Positions 19,746 through 28,362 of a stretch of DNA of 64,000 bases are shown piece by piece. The notes beneath the pieces are model-generated. The model made no database searches. It saw nothing but the letters and a program-made list of their open reading frames with translations, and had not been told where the DNA came from. The DNA comes from Tatlockia sp. GTDB taxonomy: Bacteria > Pseudomonadota > Gammaproteobacteria > Legionellales > Legionellaceae. A program made the position numbers and the translations under genes. The DNA lies in the NCBI GenBank assembly GCA_013697725.1, contig JACCWI010000026.1, positions 161,304 to 225,303 on the forward strand, read 5' to 3'. How positions within the stretch are numbered: position 1 is the stretch's first letter; the number at the start of each line of letters is the position of its first letter.

Positions 19746-19997
19746 ATGGACGATAATAATCGAAATAATCCTAACAACCCTAACAACCCCAACAACCCTA
19801 ATTCGAATAATTCGAAAACTATCATAGCTGTTGTTGTTTTACTCGCATTAATTGTTTTGTTTTTTGTTTACAAATCCCCATTTCATACAGACAGAGATAA
19901 TTCAACGACTACAGGTACCCCTACAACAACTCAAACGACTAATCCAGCGCCAGGTACAGCGCCTGTAAATAATTCTGGAAATACAAATACTCCTTAA
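19746..19997 (+). CDS. Small single-TM protein with NPN repeats
   Basis: Protein of 83 residues I cannot name. The N-terminus has four NPN-type triplets encoded by a 9-bp tandem repeat (19770-19800), then a single TM segment (about residues 24-43), then a Thr/Pro/Asn-rich tail. By the positive-inside rule the topology is uncertain. A ribosome-binding site (AAGGA) lies upstream, and a strong terminator follows 10 bp after the stop, which supports a real monocistronic gene. Confidence 0.65.
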   Translation: MDDNNRNNPNNPNNPNNPNSNNSKTIIAVVVLLALIVLFFVYKSPFHTDRDNSTTTGTPTTTQTTNPAPGTAPVNNSGNTNTP

Positions 19998-20006
19998 TCT
20001 CTCTCT

Positions 20007-20035
20007 GGGTAAAGGGTACAAAAGACCCTTTACCC
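20007..20035 (+). terminator. Intrinsic terminator after the small NPN-repeat gene
   Basis: A perfect 11-bp stem (20007-20017 with 20025-20035, 7-base loop) sits directly after the stop codon at 19997. The following bases are A-rich on the plus strand, so it may also act against leftward transcripts. The remaining stretch to 20252 is AT-rich with no gene seen. Confidence 0.7.
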
Positions 20036-20252
20036 AAAAACATTTAGAGCTAAAGGCACCTCTAATAGCATTTTGCAGATGAACGAGTAGTGTTATATTT
20101 AATATTCATTGTAGATATAAAAAAAATTAAAAAGATAAACAAGTAATGATTGCTTTTTCATTGATTACAAGCACTTAAGTTAGAAAGATTTATAAATTTG
20201 AAATTTTTGTTTTACACTAAAATTAATCACGTATAACTAGAAAAGGATTTCT

Positions 20253-21215
20253 ATGCAAACACGTGCTTTTAACTCTATTTCCGTGGACATAGAAAAGAGT
20301 ATTATTACCAAATCATCAAATAATAAAGAAAAATTAGAAGATGAAATTCTTTATTATTTAAGATTGCCCGAGCAATTAAAAAATTTATTTCCCAAATTAA
20401 TCAATTTTAAAAAAGACTATTCTGCTTATCATCTGGAATATCTACCTTATAGCTCGTTACAGGATTTAATTTTAAATGAAAAAATTACCTCTATTGAAGG
20501 ACAAGCTATTCTTTCTAATCTCAGCACAATACTCCAGGAAATACACAGTTTTAAACCTGATTTTTTAATATCAAGTGATGAAATTGCGCAATTCTATATA
20601 AAAAAAATGAAAGATCGCATTTTGGAATTAAATAAAGTTAACTATTTTAAAACTCTACTAGTACAACCAATTTTAACAATAAATGGCAATCCTTATAAAA
20701 ATTTCTCAATTCTCGAGACAGCCTGCAACAAATTATTTATTAGATTTACCAAAAAATATCATAAGGTAAGAGCTATTCATGGTGATTTTTGTTTTAGTAA
20801 TATTTTATATGCACCGAAAAAAAAATTTATTAAATTAATAGACCCTCGAGGTTCCTTTACCCATAAGGGGATTTTTGGACACGAGCTTTATGACTATGCA
20901 AAATTAATGCATTGTCTTCATGGTTATTATGATTTTCTGGTCAATGATCAATTTGTTTTATCGGAAACACTCTCTAACCAATTTAATTTTGAAATACCTT
21001 ATTCAAGTTTAATAGCTGAACTGGAAGATTCTTATATAAATTTGTTGCTTAATAAAGAAATACCTTTGGATTTTATCTATTTAATTGAAGCCTCTTTGTT
21101 TTTGAGTATGGCCAGTTTACATTATGAAAATTTAGAACGACAAAAAATTCTCTATTTAACTGGGATTATCATTTTAAATAATGTTATTGAGGGAAAATAT
21201 GAGAATATGCATTGA
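20253..21215 (+). CDS. APH/choline-kinase-fold phosphotransferase of a surface cassette
   Basis: Protein of 320 residues in the aminoglycoside/choline-kinase fold. The catalytic loop is seen as HGDFCFSNILYA (near residue 176) followed by the metal motif KLIDPRG near residue 196. The N-terminal lobe has YHLEYLPYSSL as the hinge. Because it heads a tight run with an HAD phosphatase, a nucleotidyltransferase and two WavE proteins, a small-molecule kinase role, like LicA in phosphocholine decoration of LPS, is more likely than antibiotic resistance. The substrate is not visible. It overlaps the next gene by 17 bp. Confidence 0.75.
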   Translation: MQTRAFNSISVDIEKSIITKSSNNKEKLEDEILYYLRLPEQLKNLFPKLINFKKDYSAYHLEYLPYSSLQDLILNEKITSIEGQAILSNLSTILQEIHSFKPDFLISSDEIAQFYIKKMKDRILELNKVNYFKTLLVQPILTINGNPYKNFSILETACNKLFIRFTKKYHKVRAIHGDFCFSNILYAPKKKFIKLIDPRGSFTHKGIFGHELYDYAKLMHCLHGYYDFLVNDQFVLSETLSNQFNFEIPYSSLIAELEDSYINLLLNKEIPLDFIYLIEASLFLSMASLHYENLERQKILYLTGIIILNNVIEGKYENMH

Positions 21216-21555
21216 TATAGATGGAACAATTTGTAGTATTCGAGAATCACATCAGACTTACAGCGAAGTCACACCCTTAAAAGGGGCTGCTGAGAAGATT
21301 CGTGAACTCAAAGAAAAAGGCTATTACATAATCTTAAGTACAGCTCGCCATATGAAAAGCTGTGATTCTAATGTAGGGCAAGTGATTGCTCGTGAAGGCT
21401 TGACTCTTCTGGAATGGTTAAAACAACATGATTTTGTTTATGATGAAATTTGGTTTGGGAAACCTTATGCCCATGTCTACATCGATGATCGTGCATTAAA
21501 ATTTGATGGGCATTGGGAATTTCTTGAAGAAGAAGTAATCAAAAACTATTTATAG
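21199..21555 (+). CDS. HAD-family phosphatase (capsule/LPS biosynthesis type)
   Basis: Compact HAD hydrolase of 118 residues. Motif I is DIDGT near residue 5 (nucleophile and acid Asp), motif II Thr/Ser in LSTARHM near residue 47 and the C-terminal acidic motif IDDRA near residue 95. It has almost no cap domain, as in phosphatases of capsule clusters. The start at 21199 is chosen because GAGGG lies 5 bp upstream and MRICIDIDGT gives the normal N-terminus; the longer reading adds six residues inside the upstream gene. It may remove a phosphate from the kinase product or from a sugar intermediate. Confidence 0.8.
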   Translation: MRICIDIDGTICSIRESHQTYSEVTPLKGAAEKIRELKEKGYYIILSTARHMKSCDSNVGQVIAREGLTLLEWLKQHDFVYDEIWFGKPYAHVYIDDRALKFDGHWEFLEEEVIKNYL

Positions 21556-21571
21556 AACTTAGGAGAAAATC

Positions 21572-22312
21572 GTGAATATTGTAATTCCGATGGCGGGTTT
21601 AGGAACTCGTTTTAGTCAAAGTGGATTTGTCCAACCTAAGCCCTTAATAAAAATTGCGGGTAAGTCTATGTTTCGTCATGCAGTAGACTGTTTACCTTTA
21701 AAATCTGCTAATAAAGTTATTTTTATAATGCGTGAAGATTCCTTTTCAAGCGAATTAGAAAAAGAAATAATTAAAAATTATGCCCATCTTCCCTTATTTA
21801 TTCTTAAATTGGACCATGAAACTGAAGGGCAAGCAGCTACAATACTTACAAGTGAAGCATTATTAAATTTAAATGAACCTACGCTAATACATAATTGCGA
21901 TACTTATATTAAAGAAGATTTTAATTGGGAAGATATAGTCGCCCAAAATATTGATGGGGCGATCGTACTTTTTTCATCGGATGAAACGCGATGGAGTTAT
22001 GCAAAATTAGATGAGGATGAACAATATATAATAGAAGTTCAAGAAAAAAACGTAATTTCTAATCATGCGACTACTGGAACTTATTTTTTTAAAAATACGG
22101 TTGACCTGATTTATTTAATCCGCAAGAACATTGAGGAAAACAAAAGACATCATGGTGAATTTTATCTTTCCACAGTCTATCAATCGATGATCACTATTAA
22201 TAAAAAAATCATTCCTTTATGGACTAAAAAAATGCTTTGCTTCGGTACGCCTGCCGACTTAGTGGACTCTATGAATGACTTATTGGAGAACAGAGCGCCT
22301 TATGATTGCTGA
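21572..22312 (+). CDS. Sugar/alcohol-phosphate nucleotidyltransferase
   Basis: Rossmann-like nucleotidyltransferase of 246 residues. The signature IPMAGLGTRFSQSGFVQPKP (residues 4-23) with Lys in KPLIKIAGKSM binds the NTP; HNCDTYI near residue 109 holds the metal Asp. The start is GTG with AGGAG 5 bp upstream. Next to an APH-fold kinase it parallels LicC with LicA, so it may make a CDP- or other NDP-activated group for LPS or capsule. It could instead activate a hexose phosphate. It overlaps the next gene by 11 bp. Confidence 0.8.
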   Translation: MNIVIPMAGLGTRFSQSGFVQPKPLIKIAGKSMFRHAVDCLPLKSANKVIFIMREDSFSSELEKEIIKNYAHLPLFILKLDHETEGQAATILTSEALLNLNEPTLIHNCDTYIKEDFNWEDIVAQNIDGAIVLFSSDETRWSYAKLDEDEQYIIEVQEKNVISNHATTGTYFFKNTVDLIYLIRKNIEENKRHHGEFYLSTVYQSMITINKKIIPLWTKKMLCFGTPADLVDSMNDLLENRAPYDC

Positions 22313-23336
22313 CGAAGATATTTCTATTGTAGTTCAAGGGCCAATAATTTATAAATCTGCATTTGAAATTACTGATCAGGTGACTCAACTAGTTTGCCAG
22401 CGCTTAAGAAAAATTTTTCCTAAAAGTGAAATAATACTATCGACCTGGGAAGGGGAGTCTGTTAAGGGAATAATTTATGATAAAATTATTTTTAATAAAG
22501 ATCCTGGCGCAACCTGGTTTAACTATGATAATTACGACTTGCTTAATAACTGTAATCGTTTAATTGTTTCAACCTTAGCGGGTATAAAAGCGGCGACTAA
22601 AAAATATGTATTAAAGTTAAGGTCAGACCTGTTTATTAGTTCAAAAAATTTTTTAACCTACTTTGAAAAATATCCTTTATACAACACTGAATATAAATTT
22701 GTAAAAAGTCGAATAATCTGTTTTAGCTTAAATACGCTTCATGGTCATCGCAATTGTTTATTTACAATGCACCGTCCTTATCATATCAGCGATTGGGGAT
22801 ATTTTGGCTTAAAAGACGACTTATTAAATTTATACGATATACCCTTAGTTCAAGAGCCTGAATTCTCTCAATGGTTTTTAACGCGTTGTAAGCCTTTCCA
22901 TGATATCGAGCCAGGGCGGTTATGGAAAATGCCCCCAGAGCAATATATAACATCTTCATTTTTAAACAAATTTTTTCCTATATCTTTGCAACACACAGCT
23001 GATACTTCAAATAACAATATAAGTCTTTCCTCAAAATTGATTACTAATAATTTTCTCATCCTTGATCAATCTCAATTTTGCTTGATTTCGTTAAAATATT
23101 TATATTTCCCTTTTTCTTCAACCCACGGTAATGAATGGTATTTTTTTCATAGTGATTGGTTAAAAAATTATAGTCAGCTTATACAAATGAGTAAGATCTT
23201 AAAAATTCAAATTAGAATAAAGAGTATTTATCGTGGTTTCATTGGAATTTTGCTAATTAAAACCCTTCGATTTATGAACTTAAAAACTCATGCAATCTTT
23301 CGTTTGGTAGCATTTATTATAAAAAAAAATAGGTAA
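22302..23336 (+). CDS. WavE-domain LPS synthesis protein, copy 1
   Basis: Protein of 344 residues with the WavE lipopolysaccharide-synthesis domain: DEDISIVVQGPI at the N-terminus, EIILSTWEGE, NKDPGATWF, NNCNRLIVSTLAGIKAA and KLRSDLFI (a metal-type RSD motif), in the order of the family. It is a probable cytoplasmic glycosyltransferase of the LPS core or O-chain. The start at 22302 is preferred because it aligns with MILDKDITIVVQGP of copy 2; a reading from 22275 adds nine residues. The C-terminal part is basic and hydrophobic and could bind the membrane. Confidence 0.8.
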   Translation: MIADEDISIVVQGPIIYKSAFEITDQVTQLVCQRLRKIFPKSEIILSTWEGESVKGIIYDKIIFNKDPGATWFNYDNYDLLNNCNRLIVSTLAGIKAATKKYVLKLRSDLFISSKNFLTYFEKYPLYNTEYKFVKSRIICFSLNTLHGHRNCLFTMHRPYHISDWGYFGLKDDLLNLYDIPLVQEPEFSQWFLTRCKPFHDIEPGRLWKMPPEQYITSSFLNKFFPISLQHTADTSNNNISLSSKLITNNFLILDQSQFCLISLKYLYFPFSSTHGNEWYFFHSDWLKNYSQLIQMSKILKIQIRIKSIYRGFIGILLIKTLRFMNLKTHAIFRLVAFIIKKNR

Positions 23337-23339
23337 ATT

Positions 23340-24380
23340 ATGATCTTAGATAAGGATATTACCATAGTGGTTCAGGGCCCTATATTAGGAGAGGCAAAAT
23401 ATAAGGTAACAGATGAAATGACTAAATTAGTTTGTTTTCGTCTAAAACAGTTATTTCCTGAGAGCGAACTAATTTTATCCACTTGGGAAGGACAAAATAG
23501 TGAAGGGATTGTATTTGATAAATTAATTATTAATAAAGATCCAGGTGCAAGCTGGTTTGAGTATGATAATAAAAAAATGCTTAATAATTGCAACAGATTA
23601 ATTATCTCCACTTTAGAAGGGGTGAAGGCAGCCTCCAGAAAATATGTATTTAAAGTACGTTCAGATTTGTACGTAGTATCAAAAAAATTCCTTAATTACT
23701 TCGATAAATATAAATTTTACAATGATGACTGTAAATTTGTTAAATCACGAATTTTAGCCTTCAGCATGTGGTCTATTCAAGGCCATAAAACCTGTCATTT
23801 CACCATGCCAAAACCTTTTCATATTAGTGATTGGGCCTATTTTGGCTTCAAAGAAGATCTTTTGAATCTTTATAACGTTCCATTAATTCCTGAACCTGAG
23901 TTCTCACAGTGGTTTTTGACACGTTGCAAACCCTTCCATGATGTGGCTCCCTGGGTACTATGGAGAATGCCTCCGGAGCAACACATAACCAGTTCATTTT
24001 TTAATAAATTCACCAAAATAAATCTTGAGCATACAGCCGATGCTAGTAATAATAATTGTGAAATATCTGCAAAGATGATTATGAATAATTTTTTAGTTTT
24101 AGATCAAACTCAATTTTTTCTAATTTCGTTGAAACATTTTTGTTTTCAATTCTCAAGAGAAAATCACGAGTGGTTTATTTATCATAAAACCTGGCTTAAA
24201 AATTATTATACATTCATTAATAACTCGCATATCAATCGATTAAAATACCAAATCATTGCAAAGTTAAGGGAGATTTCTCTTTATTCCCTATATAACATTC
24301 TTCGATTAATTAATTTCAGAACAAAATGGATTGATAAAACAGCTGCGGTATTGATAAAAAAACATAAAAATCGTTTGTAA
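23340..24380 (+). CDS. WavE-domain LPS synthesis protein, copy 2
   Basis: Protein of 346 residues, close paralogue of the gene 3 bp upstream. It repeats every block: DITIVVQGPI, LILSTWEGQ, INKDPGASWF, NNCNRLIISTLEGVKAA, KVRSDLYV, HISDWAYFG, EPEFSQWFLTRCKPFHD and RMPPEQHITSSFFNKF. The two differ most in the last 80 residues. Tandem copies in one operon suggest either two successive transfers of the same kind or divergence in acceptor specificity. Glycosyltransferase activity is inferred from the WavE family, not demonstrated by sequence. Confidence 0.8.
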   Translation: MILDKDITIVVQGPILGEAKYKVTDEMTKLVCFRLKQLFPESELILSTWEGQNSEGIVFDKLIINKDPGASWFEYDNKKMLNNCNRLIISTLEGVKAASRKYVFKVRSDLYVVSKKFLNYFDKYKFYNDDCKFVKSRILAFSMWSIQGHKTCHFTMPKPFHISDWAYFGFKEDLLNLYNVPLIPEPEFSQWFLTRCKPFHDVAPWVLWRMPPEQHITSSFFNKFTKINLEHTADASNNNCEISAKMIMNNFLVLDQTQFFLISLKHFCFQFSRENHEWFIYHKTWLKNYYTFINNSHINRLKYQIIAKLREISLYSLYNILRLINFRTKWIDKTAAVLIKKHKNRL

Positions 24381-24597
24381 ATCTATCCTATTTATTTAGG
24401 AATTACCGTTAAAAGTGCAAATTTTAAGGTTTCAAGATCATTTTTTTTTTATAAAACTAAAAAATTTTAAAATTATTGGGTAAAATAAAAAGATGATTTT
24501 ATTTAATGAAATATCAATAAAATCATAAAGTTATTCTAAAATTAAATTTAATATTTACCTATATAATTAGCAAGTAAAAACCTCTATAATTAGTTTT

Positions 24598-24637
24598 AAC
24601 CACAATAATTGTAAACATCGTTGTGGTTTATTATAAA
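24598..24637 (+). promoter_or_regulatory. Promoter with overlapping inverted repeat ahead of the cold-shock gene
   Basis: TTGTAA (24609-24614) and TATAAA (24632-24637) are 17 bp apart, a good sigma-70 promoter about 40 bp before the start at 24677. An 8-bp inverted repeat, AACCACAA (24598-24605) and TTGTGGTT (24621-24628), straddles the -35 box and could be an operator, or alternatively a weak terminator for the upstream polysaccharide operon. The rest of 24381-24676 is AT-rich with no gene. Confidence 0.5.
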
Positions 24638-24676
24638 GTTAGGTAAAATGCACGTTCTAATTACTAGGAAAACAAC

Positions 24677-24883
24677 ATGTCAGACAAAATACGCGGTACA
24701 GTAAAGTGGTTTAACGAAGCTAAAGGTTTTGGTTTTATTGAAAGTAATGGTAAAGATTATTTTGTTCATTTCTCTGCAATCCAAGGAAGTGGTTTCAAAA
24801 CTATTCCTGAAGGTGCTACAGTGATGTTTAAAGCTGGAAAAGGACCAAAAGGACCACAAGCAGAAGAAGTCGAAATCGTATAA
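24677..24883 (+). CDS. CspA-family cold-shock protein
   Basis: Single-stranded nucleic-acid-binding protein of 68 residues. It opens with [15 protein letters not shown], carrying the RNP1-type KGFGFI, and has RNP2-type DYFVHFSAI; the tail [10 protein letters not shown] is the usual CspA end. The AGGA ribosome-binding site is 8 bp upstream of the ATG. The predicted transcript has a short leader of about 30-35 nt, so it lacks the long cold-responsive leader of E. coli cspA and may be expressed constitutively. Confidence 0.95.
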   Translation: MSDKIRGTVKWFNEAKGFGFIESNGKDYFVHFSAIQGSGFKTIPEGATVMFKAGKGPKGPQAEEVEIV

Positions 24884-24900
24884 CACTTATTCGCTCAATA

Positions 24901-24930
24901 AAAGGCATCATTAATGATGCCTTTTTTCTT
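24901..24930 (+). terminator. Intrinsic terminator after the cold-shock gene
   Basis: A perfect 10-bp stem with a TTAA loop (24901-24924) runs into a T-rich tract on the plus strand. This is a textbook Rho-independent terminator 17 bp after the csp stop. Confidence 0.9.
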
Positions 24931-25211
24931 TTTAAACTGTTCTTTATTCAATTATTGATGGGTTAGAACTGGCTGATTTCTAGCTAAATCGTTAGCTACC
25001 GTAGTCCTATTACCATAACAAACCATTAAAATTAGCATTGTCGCATTTTAAATAGCTTTCTTTTCATCCTCTTCAAGTACCGCCTTTTAATAAATATCTA
25101 AGAGTCTAACTTATTGAATTAAATTAATATTTATTATGAAATGTTTACGTTTGTTAAAAATATAACTATACTGCCCGATTTTTTAGCTTTAATAAAACAT
25201 TTGATAATCTA
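24931..25211. other. Intergenic region, nothing seen
   Basis: AT-rich sequence between the csp terminator and the remnant PP2C gene. I find no ORF with coding character, repeat or RNA-like structure in it. Confidence 0.5.
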
Positions 25212-25768
25212 ATGAAAAAATCAGAATTTGGGTTCTTCCCAATTTCAAACTATTCCGATAGTTTAGTCCATCACTATCACCATTAAATAATCCCCTCAAT
25301 AATCACCGCGATCAAAATGTATCTCATTTAATAGGTGAAAGGCCGACGCAAGAGGACGGTAGTATTTATGAACAAATGGAAACCATTTCAACCCTAATGC
25401 CCTTACAAATTACTGAACGTTTATGGACAACAATTAAACAAATAGACGAGCAAATTAAAAACAAAAATTTAGGGGAGAAACAAGGTTCAACTCTGTGCGT
25501 CGTCTATTTAGATAAATCAAATCTAATCACCGCTAATGTAGGAGATAGCGTTGCTTTCGTTGCGATATTTAATTCAGAAGGGAAAGCGTTGGGCGTGGCA
25601 AAATTATCTAATCATTTGCATCACCCTAATGACGAAAGTGAACAAAAAAGAATCGTTGAAAAATTTTGCAAAGTTGAATTATCTGTGGAGATAGTATTAA
25701 TGATTGACTTGCAAGTTTTTGAAAATTTAATGACATCTTTACAACACTGTCAATACAGTAATAGTTAA
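25212..25768 (+). pseudogene. Broken PP2C-type phosphatase gene
   Basis: Residues encoded from 25334 read GERPTQEDG, the N-terminal PP2C block, and downstream come GSTLCVVYLD, ANVGDSVAF and LSNHLHHPNDESEQKRI, matching the GST, NVGDSRA and LSxDHxP-ExxRI motifs of PP2C. No start codon opens this frame before ATG 25376; instead an ATG at 25212 opens another frame (MKKSEFGFFPIS...) that ends at 25284, so a frameshift near 25275-25290 is likely. The catalytic DGHGG block is missing between QED and GST, and the C-terminal third of the domain is lost after residue EQKRI. I therefore call it a decayed gene rather than an active phosphatase. Confidence 0.65.
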
Positions 25769-25804
25769 ACTGAGTTCAATTAAAGCAAAGAAAATATTTA
25801 AAAG

Positions 25805-27406
25805 TTAGGTATATTTTATATTTTCAGAACTTATTTCATCAGAAAACTGTTCACTTATGAGCTCAAGATTATTTATAATTTCGCAAAAATAATTGTACTC
25901 TCGGTTTAACGTTTTATGGGAGAATAGATCCGTTAAAACAAATATTTCCATCAAAGCTTTAATTTCAAAATTTATTTTTTTTAACATTTCAAAATGTAAT
26001 TTTTGGATGATTTTAGCTATTATCGAAGGATCAGAACAGCTTTTTTCACTTAGATTTATGATGCATGAGCTAATTAAGGAAACTGCTTCTTTAGAAAGAT
26101 CGTGTAAGATAAAAATATATAGCGTTTTATGTTCTAAGAGCTCTTTTATGCGATATAAATTATCCAATACCTCTAATTTTAATGGAAGGAATTTTCTTGG
26201 GATGTTTGATAATTCAGCTATAGTAGCATTAACCTTTTTCTTATTTAAAATTAAGCAGTTATAAACAAGTGCCTCATTTAATGCAAGATCAAAAACTTCT
26301 TCATTCCCCGTTAAAAACATTGATTTTAAATTAAGCTCTGAAAATCCTCTGATGGACTTAAAATAATCTTGAATTTCTGGAAGATTAATTGGTGCTACAA
26401 ATTCATGTAAGCTATGACCACCACTATTAAACAATAATAAAGAGATATAGCACTTAAAAAGGGTTTTTAATTCTCGGGTTTGCGTATATTTTAACTGTTG
26501 GCAATCATATAAGTCAGCAAGAACCCGAATAAAGGCAAGAATTGTTCCGGAAATCGATGCAGAAAAAGGATGAACCAGTCTTGAAAAATTATCTCGAGCC
26601 CATTTTGATTCTGGGTCAAAACTATTTCTATCCGCTACTCGAGTGTGCTTGGAAATATTTTCATCAAAGACTAAATTAGATCTTGGTAGGGGCATATAAC
26701 TTTTCATAAGACCTAACCCACAGGACCTAACTTCTTTTTGCTCCTGTTCGGATTTAGTTATTCTGCTGCGATGTTTAGTTTTATAGTATCCCTTTTTAAA
26801 AATATTTAAAGGCAAGGCCAAGGTTTCATTTTGAGCTAAATAAAGGGATAAATAAGCGAATTGATTGAGACTAATCATTTTTATTTTGTCATTTTTGGAA
26901 AAAATTTCAAAACATTTATGATGTTTAATTTTTAAGAAAGCATCATGAAATTCAGCTGTTGTGCTGCAATTAGAATTAATATTTTTTGATTGAAAATTAG
27001 TGTTTACAACTGTTTTTTGCTGAGCTGTTAATCTCGAAAATATATATTTTAATGTTTTTTCTAACTTATAATCATCAACATTTTTTAATGATGAAGATAA
27101 AGTGAAATAAGATAAATTAGTTTCAAAAAATCGTCTAGTTGGATCTTCGCTAATTATTATTGAATCAAATGAAATCTGATAATTCTCTAAGCATTCGTCA
27201 ATAAATAATTGTTTAATTCGTTTAGCAGTTATAGGACTATCTGCTCCTGATAAATATAAAGATTTAAGCTCATTTTTTAAATCAATTGTTGATTGATATT
27301 TTTGAATTAAAATTAATAAGGCTTGACCTGGTGAAATACTAACTTTTATTGGGGTTTTAAAATATGAATAACGAGAAAACATGGGGTAAGTTCTGAAAAT
27401 GTTCAA
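25805..27406 (-). CDS. Candidate LnaB-type effector with S-HxxxE motif
   Basis: Soluble protein of 533 residues without signal peptide or TM segment. The region about 229-340 carries a conserved-looking core: LMKSYMPLPRSN, ADRNSFDPESKWARDNFSRL, HPFSASISGTILAFIRVL and NSGGHSLHEF. Ser286, His331 and Glu335 form an S-x(44)-HxxxE pattern, which is the catalytic signature reported for the Legionella LnaB family of actin-dependent phosphoryl-AMPylases; the spacing agrees with what I remember for LnaB. The other parts (1-225 and 345-533) look helical and I recognise nothing in them. Assignment rests on this motif and the Legionella context, so it is a hypothesis. It faces the broken PP2C gene tail to tail. 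Confidence 0.55.
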   Translation of the reverse strand: MNIFRTYPMFSRYSYFKTPIKVSISPGQALLILIQKYQSTIDLKNELKSLYLSGADSPITAKRIKQLFIDECLENYQISFDSIIISEDPTRRFFETNLSYFTLSSSLKNVDDYKLEKTLKYIFSRLTAQQKTVVNTNFQSKNINSNCSTTAEFHDAFLKIKHHKCFEIFSKNDKIKMISLNQFAYLSLYLAQNETLALPLNIFKKGYYKTKHRSRITKSEQEQKEVRSCGLGLMKSYMPLPRSNLVFDENISKHTRVADRNSFDPESKWARDNFSRLVHPFSASISGTILAFIRVLADLYDCQQLKYTQTRELKTLFKCYISLLLFNSGGHSLHEFVAPINLPEIQDYFKSIRGFSELNLKSMFLTGNEEVFDLALNEALVYNCLILNKKKVNATIAELSNIPRKFLPLKLEVLDNLYRIKELLEHKTLYIFILHDLSKEAVSLISSCIINLSEKSCSDPSIIAKIIQKLHFEMLKKINFEIKALMEIFVLTDLFSHKTLNREYNYFCEIINNLELISEQFSDEISSENIKYT

Positions 27407-27594
27407 GTGGACATAATTCTAACCGTAAAAAATTAAGGAAATATGAAGAGAAATTGTTCATTATAATTAATTTATTCCTTTAAAAAATTGAGAGGTGCTA
27501 CAACTGATTTAAGTTAAACATTAGTTAAGCTAGTGGATTTCTCTTAAATGTTTGGTTAACATGCTTTTTTACTCAATAAAAGGGAATTACACCG

Positions 27595-28353
27595 ATGCTA
27601 AAAAAATTAAGTTTGGGTATAACTGCTGTTGCAGCTTTTGTTTCAGCTGTCAGTTTTGCTGGAACAATGGGCGATATTCAAACTTTCCCTTCAAGAGGTG
27701 GTTGGATTATCGGTGGAGATATTGGTTATGGTTATTTAAGTACTCAAGAAGAAGATATTCTTGCACCTATTCCATTTACTATCCCTCCCATCACTGAAAC
27801 GTTGAGCCAAAGACATAAAATTGGAAATCTGGTTGGTGGTGGTTATGTTGGACGAGACTTTTCTGTAACTGAACCATTCTTATTAGGTGTTGAAGCAGGT
27901 TACAAATACTTAGGTCAATCAAGATATCAGGCCCTTGCTACCGACCTCTTTTCTAGCAATTTAATTAGAACTAAAATCAGGGTTAATCAACAGGCTGTGG
28001 ATATCTTGTTAACTGGTAAATATTTTGTTTGGCAAAATGTTAATCTTATCGCTAAAGCCGGAGCTGCCTATGTTCGTTCAAAAACAACGGATAGTGCTGA
28101 CTTCACTCTCTCTTCTTTTACTGGTGGTTTAACTACTGTAGCTTCAATTTGGCGTATCAAACCTGAATTTGATCTCGGTATTGGCTATAGCTTTGGTTCT
28201 AACCTTGGAATAAACCTTATATATACTCACATTGGTGGAGCTGATACTAATGTCACTGGTCTTTTCAGATTCTATAATTCAGGTCCAGATAGAACTCCGG
28301 CCGTTTTCCAATATAATGGTTTAACAGCTGGACTCAGTTATACCTTTAGTTAA
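27595..28353 (+). CDS. Outer-membrane beta-barrel protein (Opa/OmpA-like porin family)
   Basis: Protein of 252 residues: signal peptide MLKKLSLGITAVAAFVSAVSFAG, then GWIIGGDIGYGY and many alternating hydrophobic strands, ending GLTAGLSYTFS with the terminal-aromatic pattern needed for BAM insertion (F then S). It resembles the opacity-like outer-membrane proteins that occur in many copies in Legionella. Loops such as EEDILAPIPFTIPPITETLS are likely surface exposed. It has its own upstream gap and appears monocistronic; a 9-bp inverted repeat lies 10 bp after the stop. Confidence 0.85.
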   Translation: MLKKLSLGITAVAAFVSAVSFAGTMGDIQTFPSRGGWIIGGDIGYGYLSTQEEDILAPIPFTIPPITETLSQRHKIGNLVGGGYVGRDFSVTEPFLLGVEAGYKYLGQSRYQALATDLFSSNLIRTKIRVNQQAVDILLTGKYFVWQNVNLIAKAGAAYVRSKTTDSADFTLSSFTGGLTTVASIWRIKPEFDLGIGYSFGSNLGINLIYTHIGGADTNVTGLFRFYNSGPDRTPAVFQYNGLTAGLSYTFS

Positions 28354-28362
28354 TTGATGCGC

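Noticed and set aside
20253..21215. Aminoglycoside-resistance kinase
   Set aside because: The fold fits, but the tight operon with nucleotidyltransferase and WavE genes points to surface biosynthesis.
25376..25768. Intact 130-residue PP2C-like gene
   Set aside because: PP2C-coding sequence continues upstream of this ATG without a start, and core motifs are missing, so I list a pseudogene instead.
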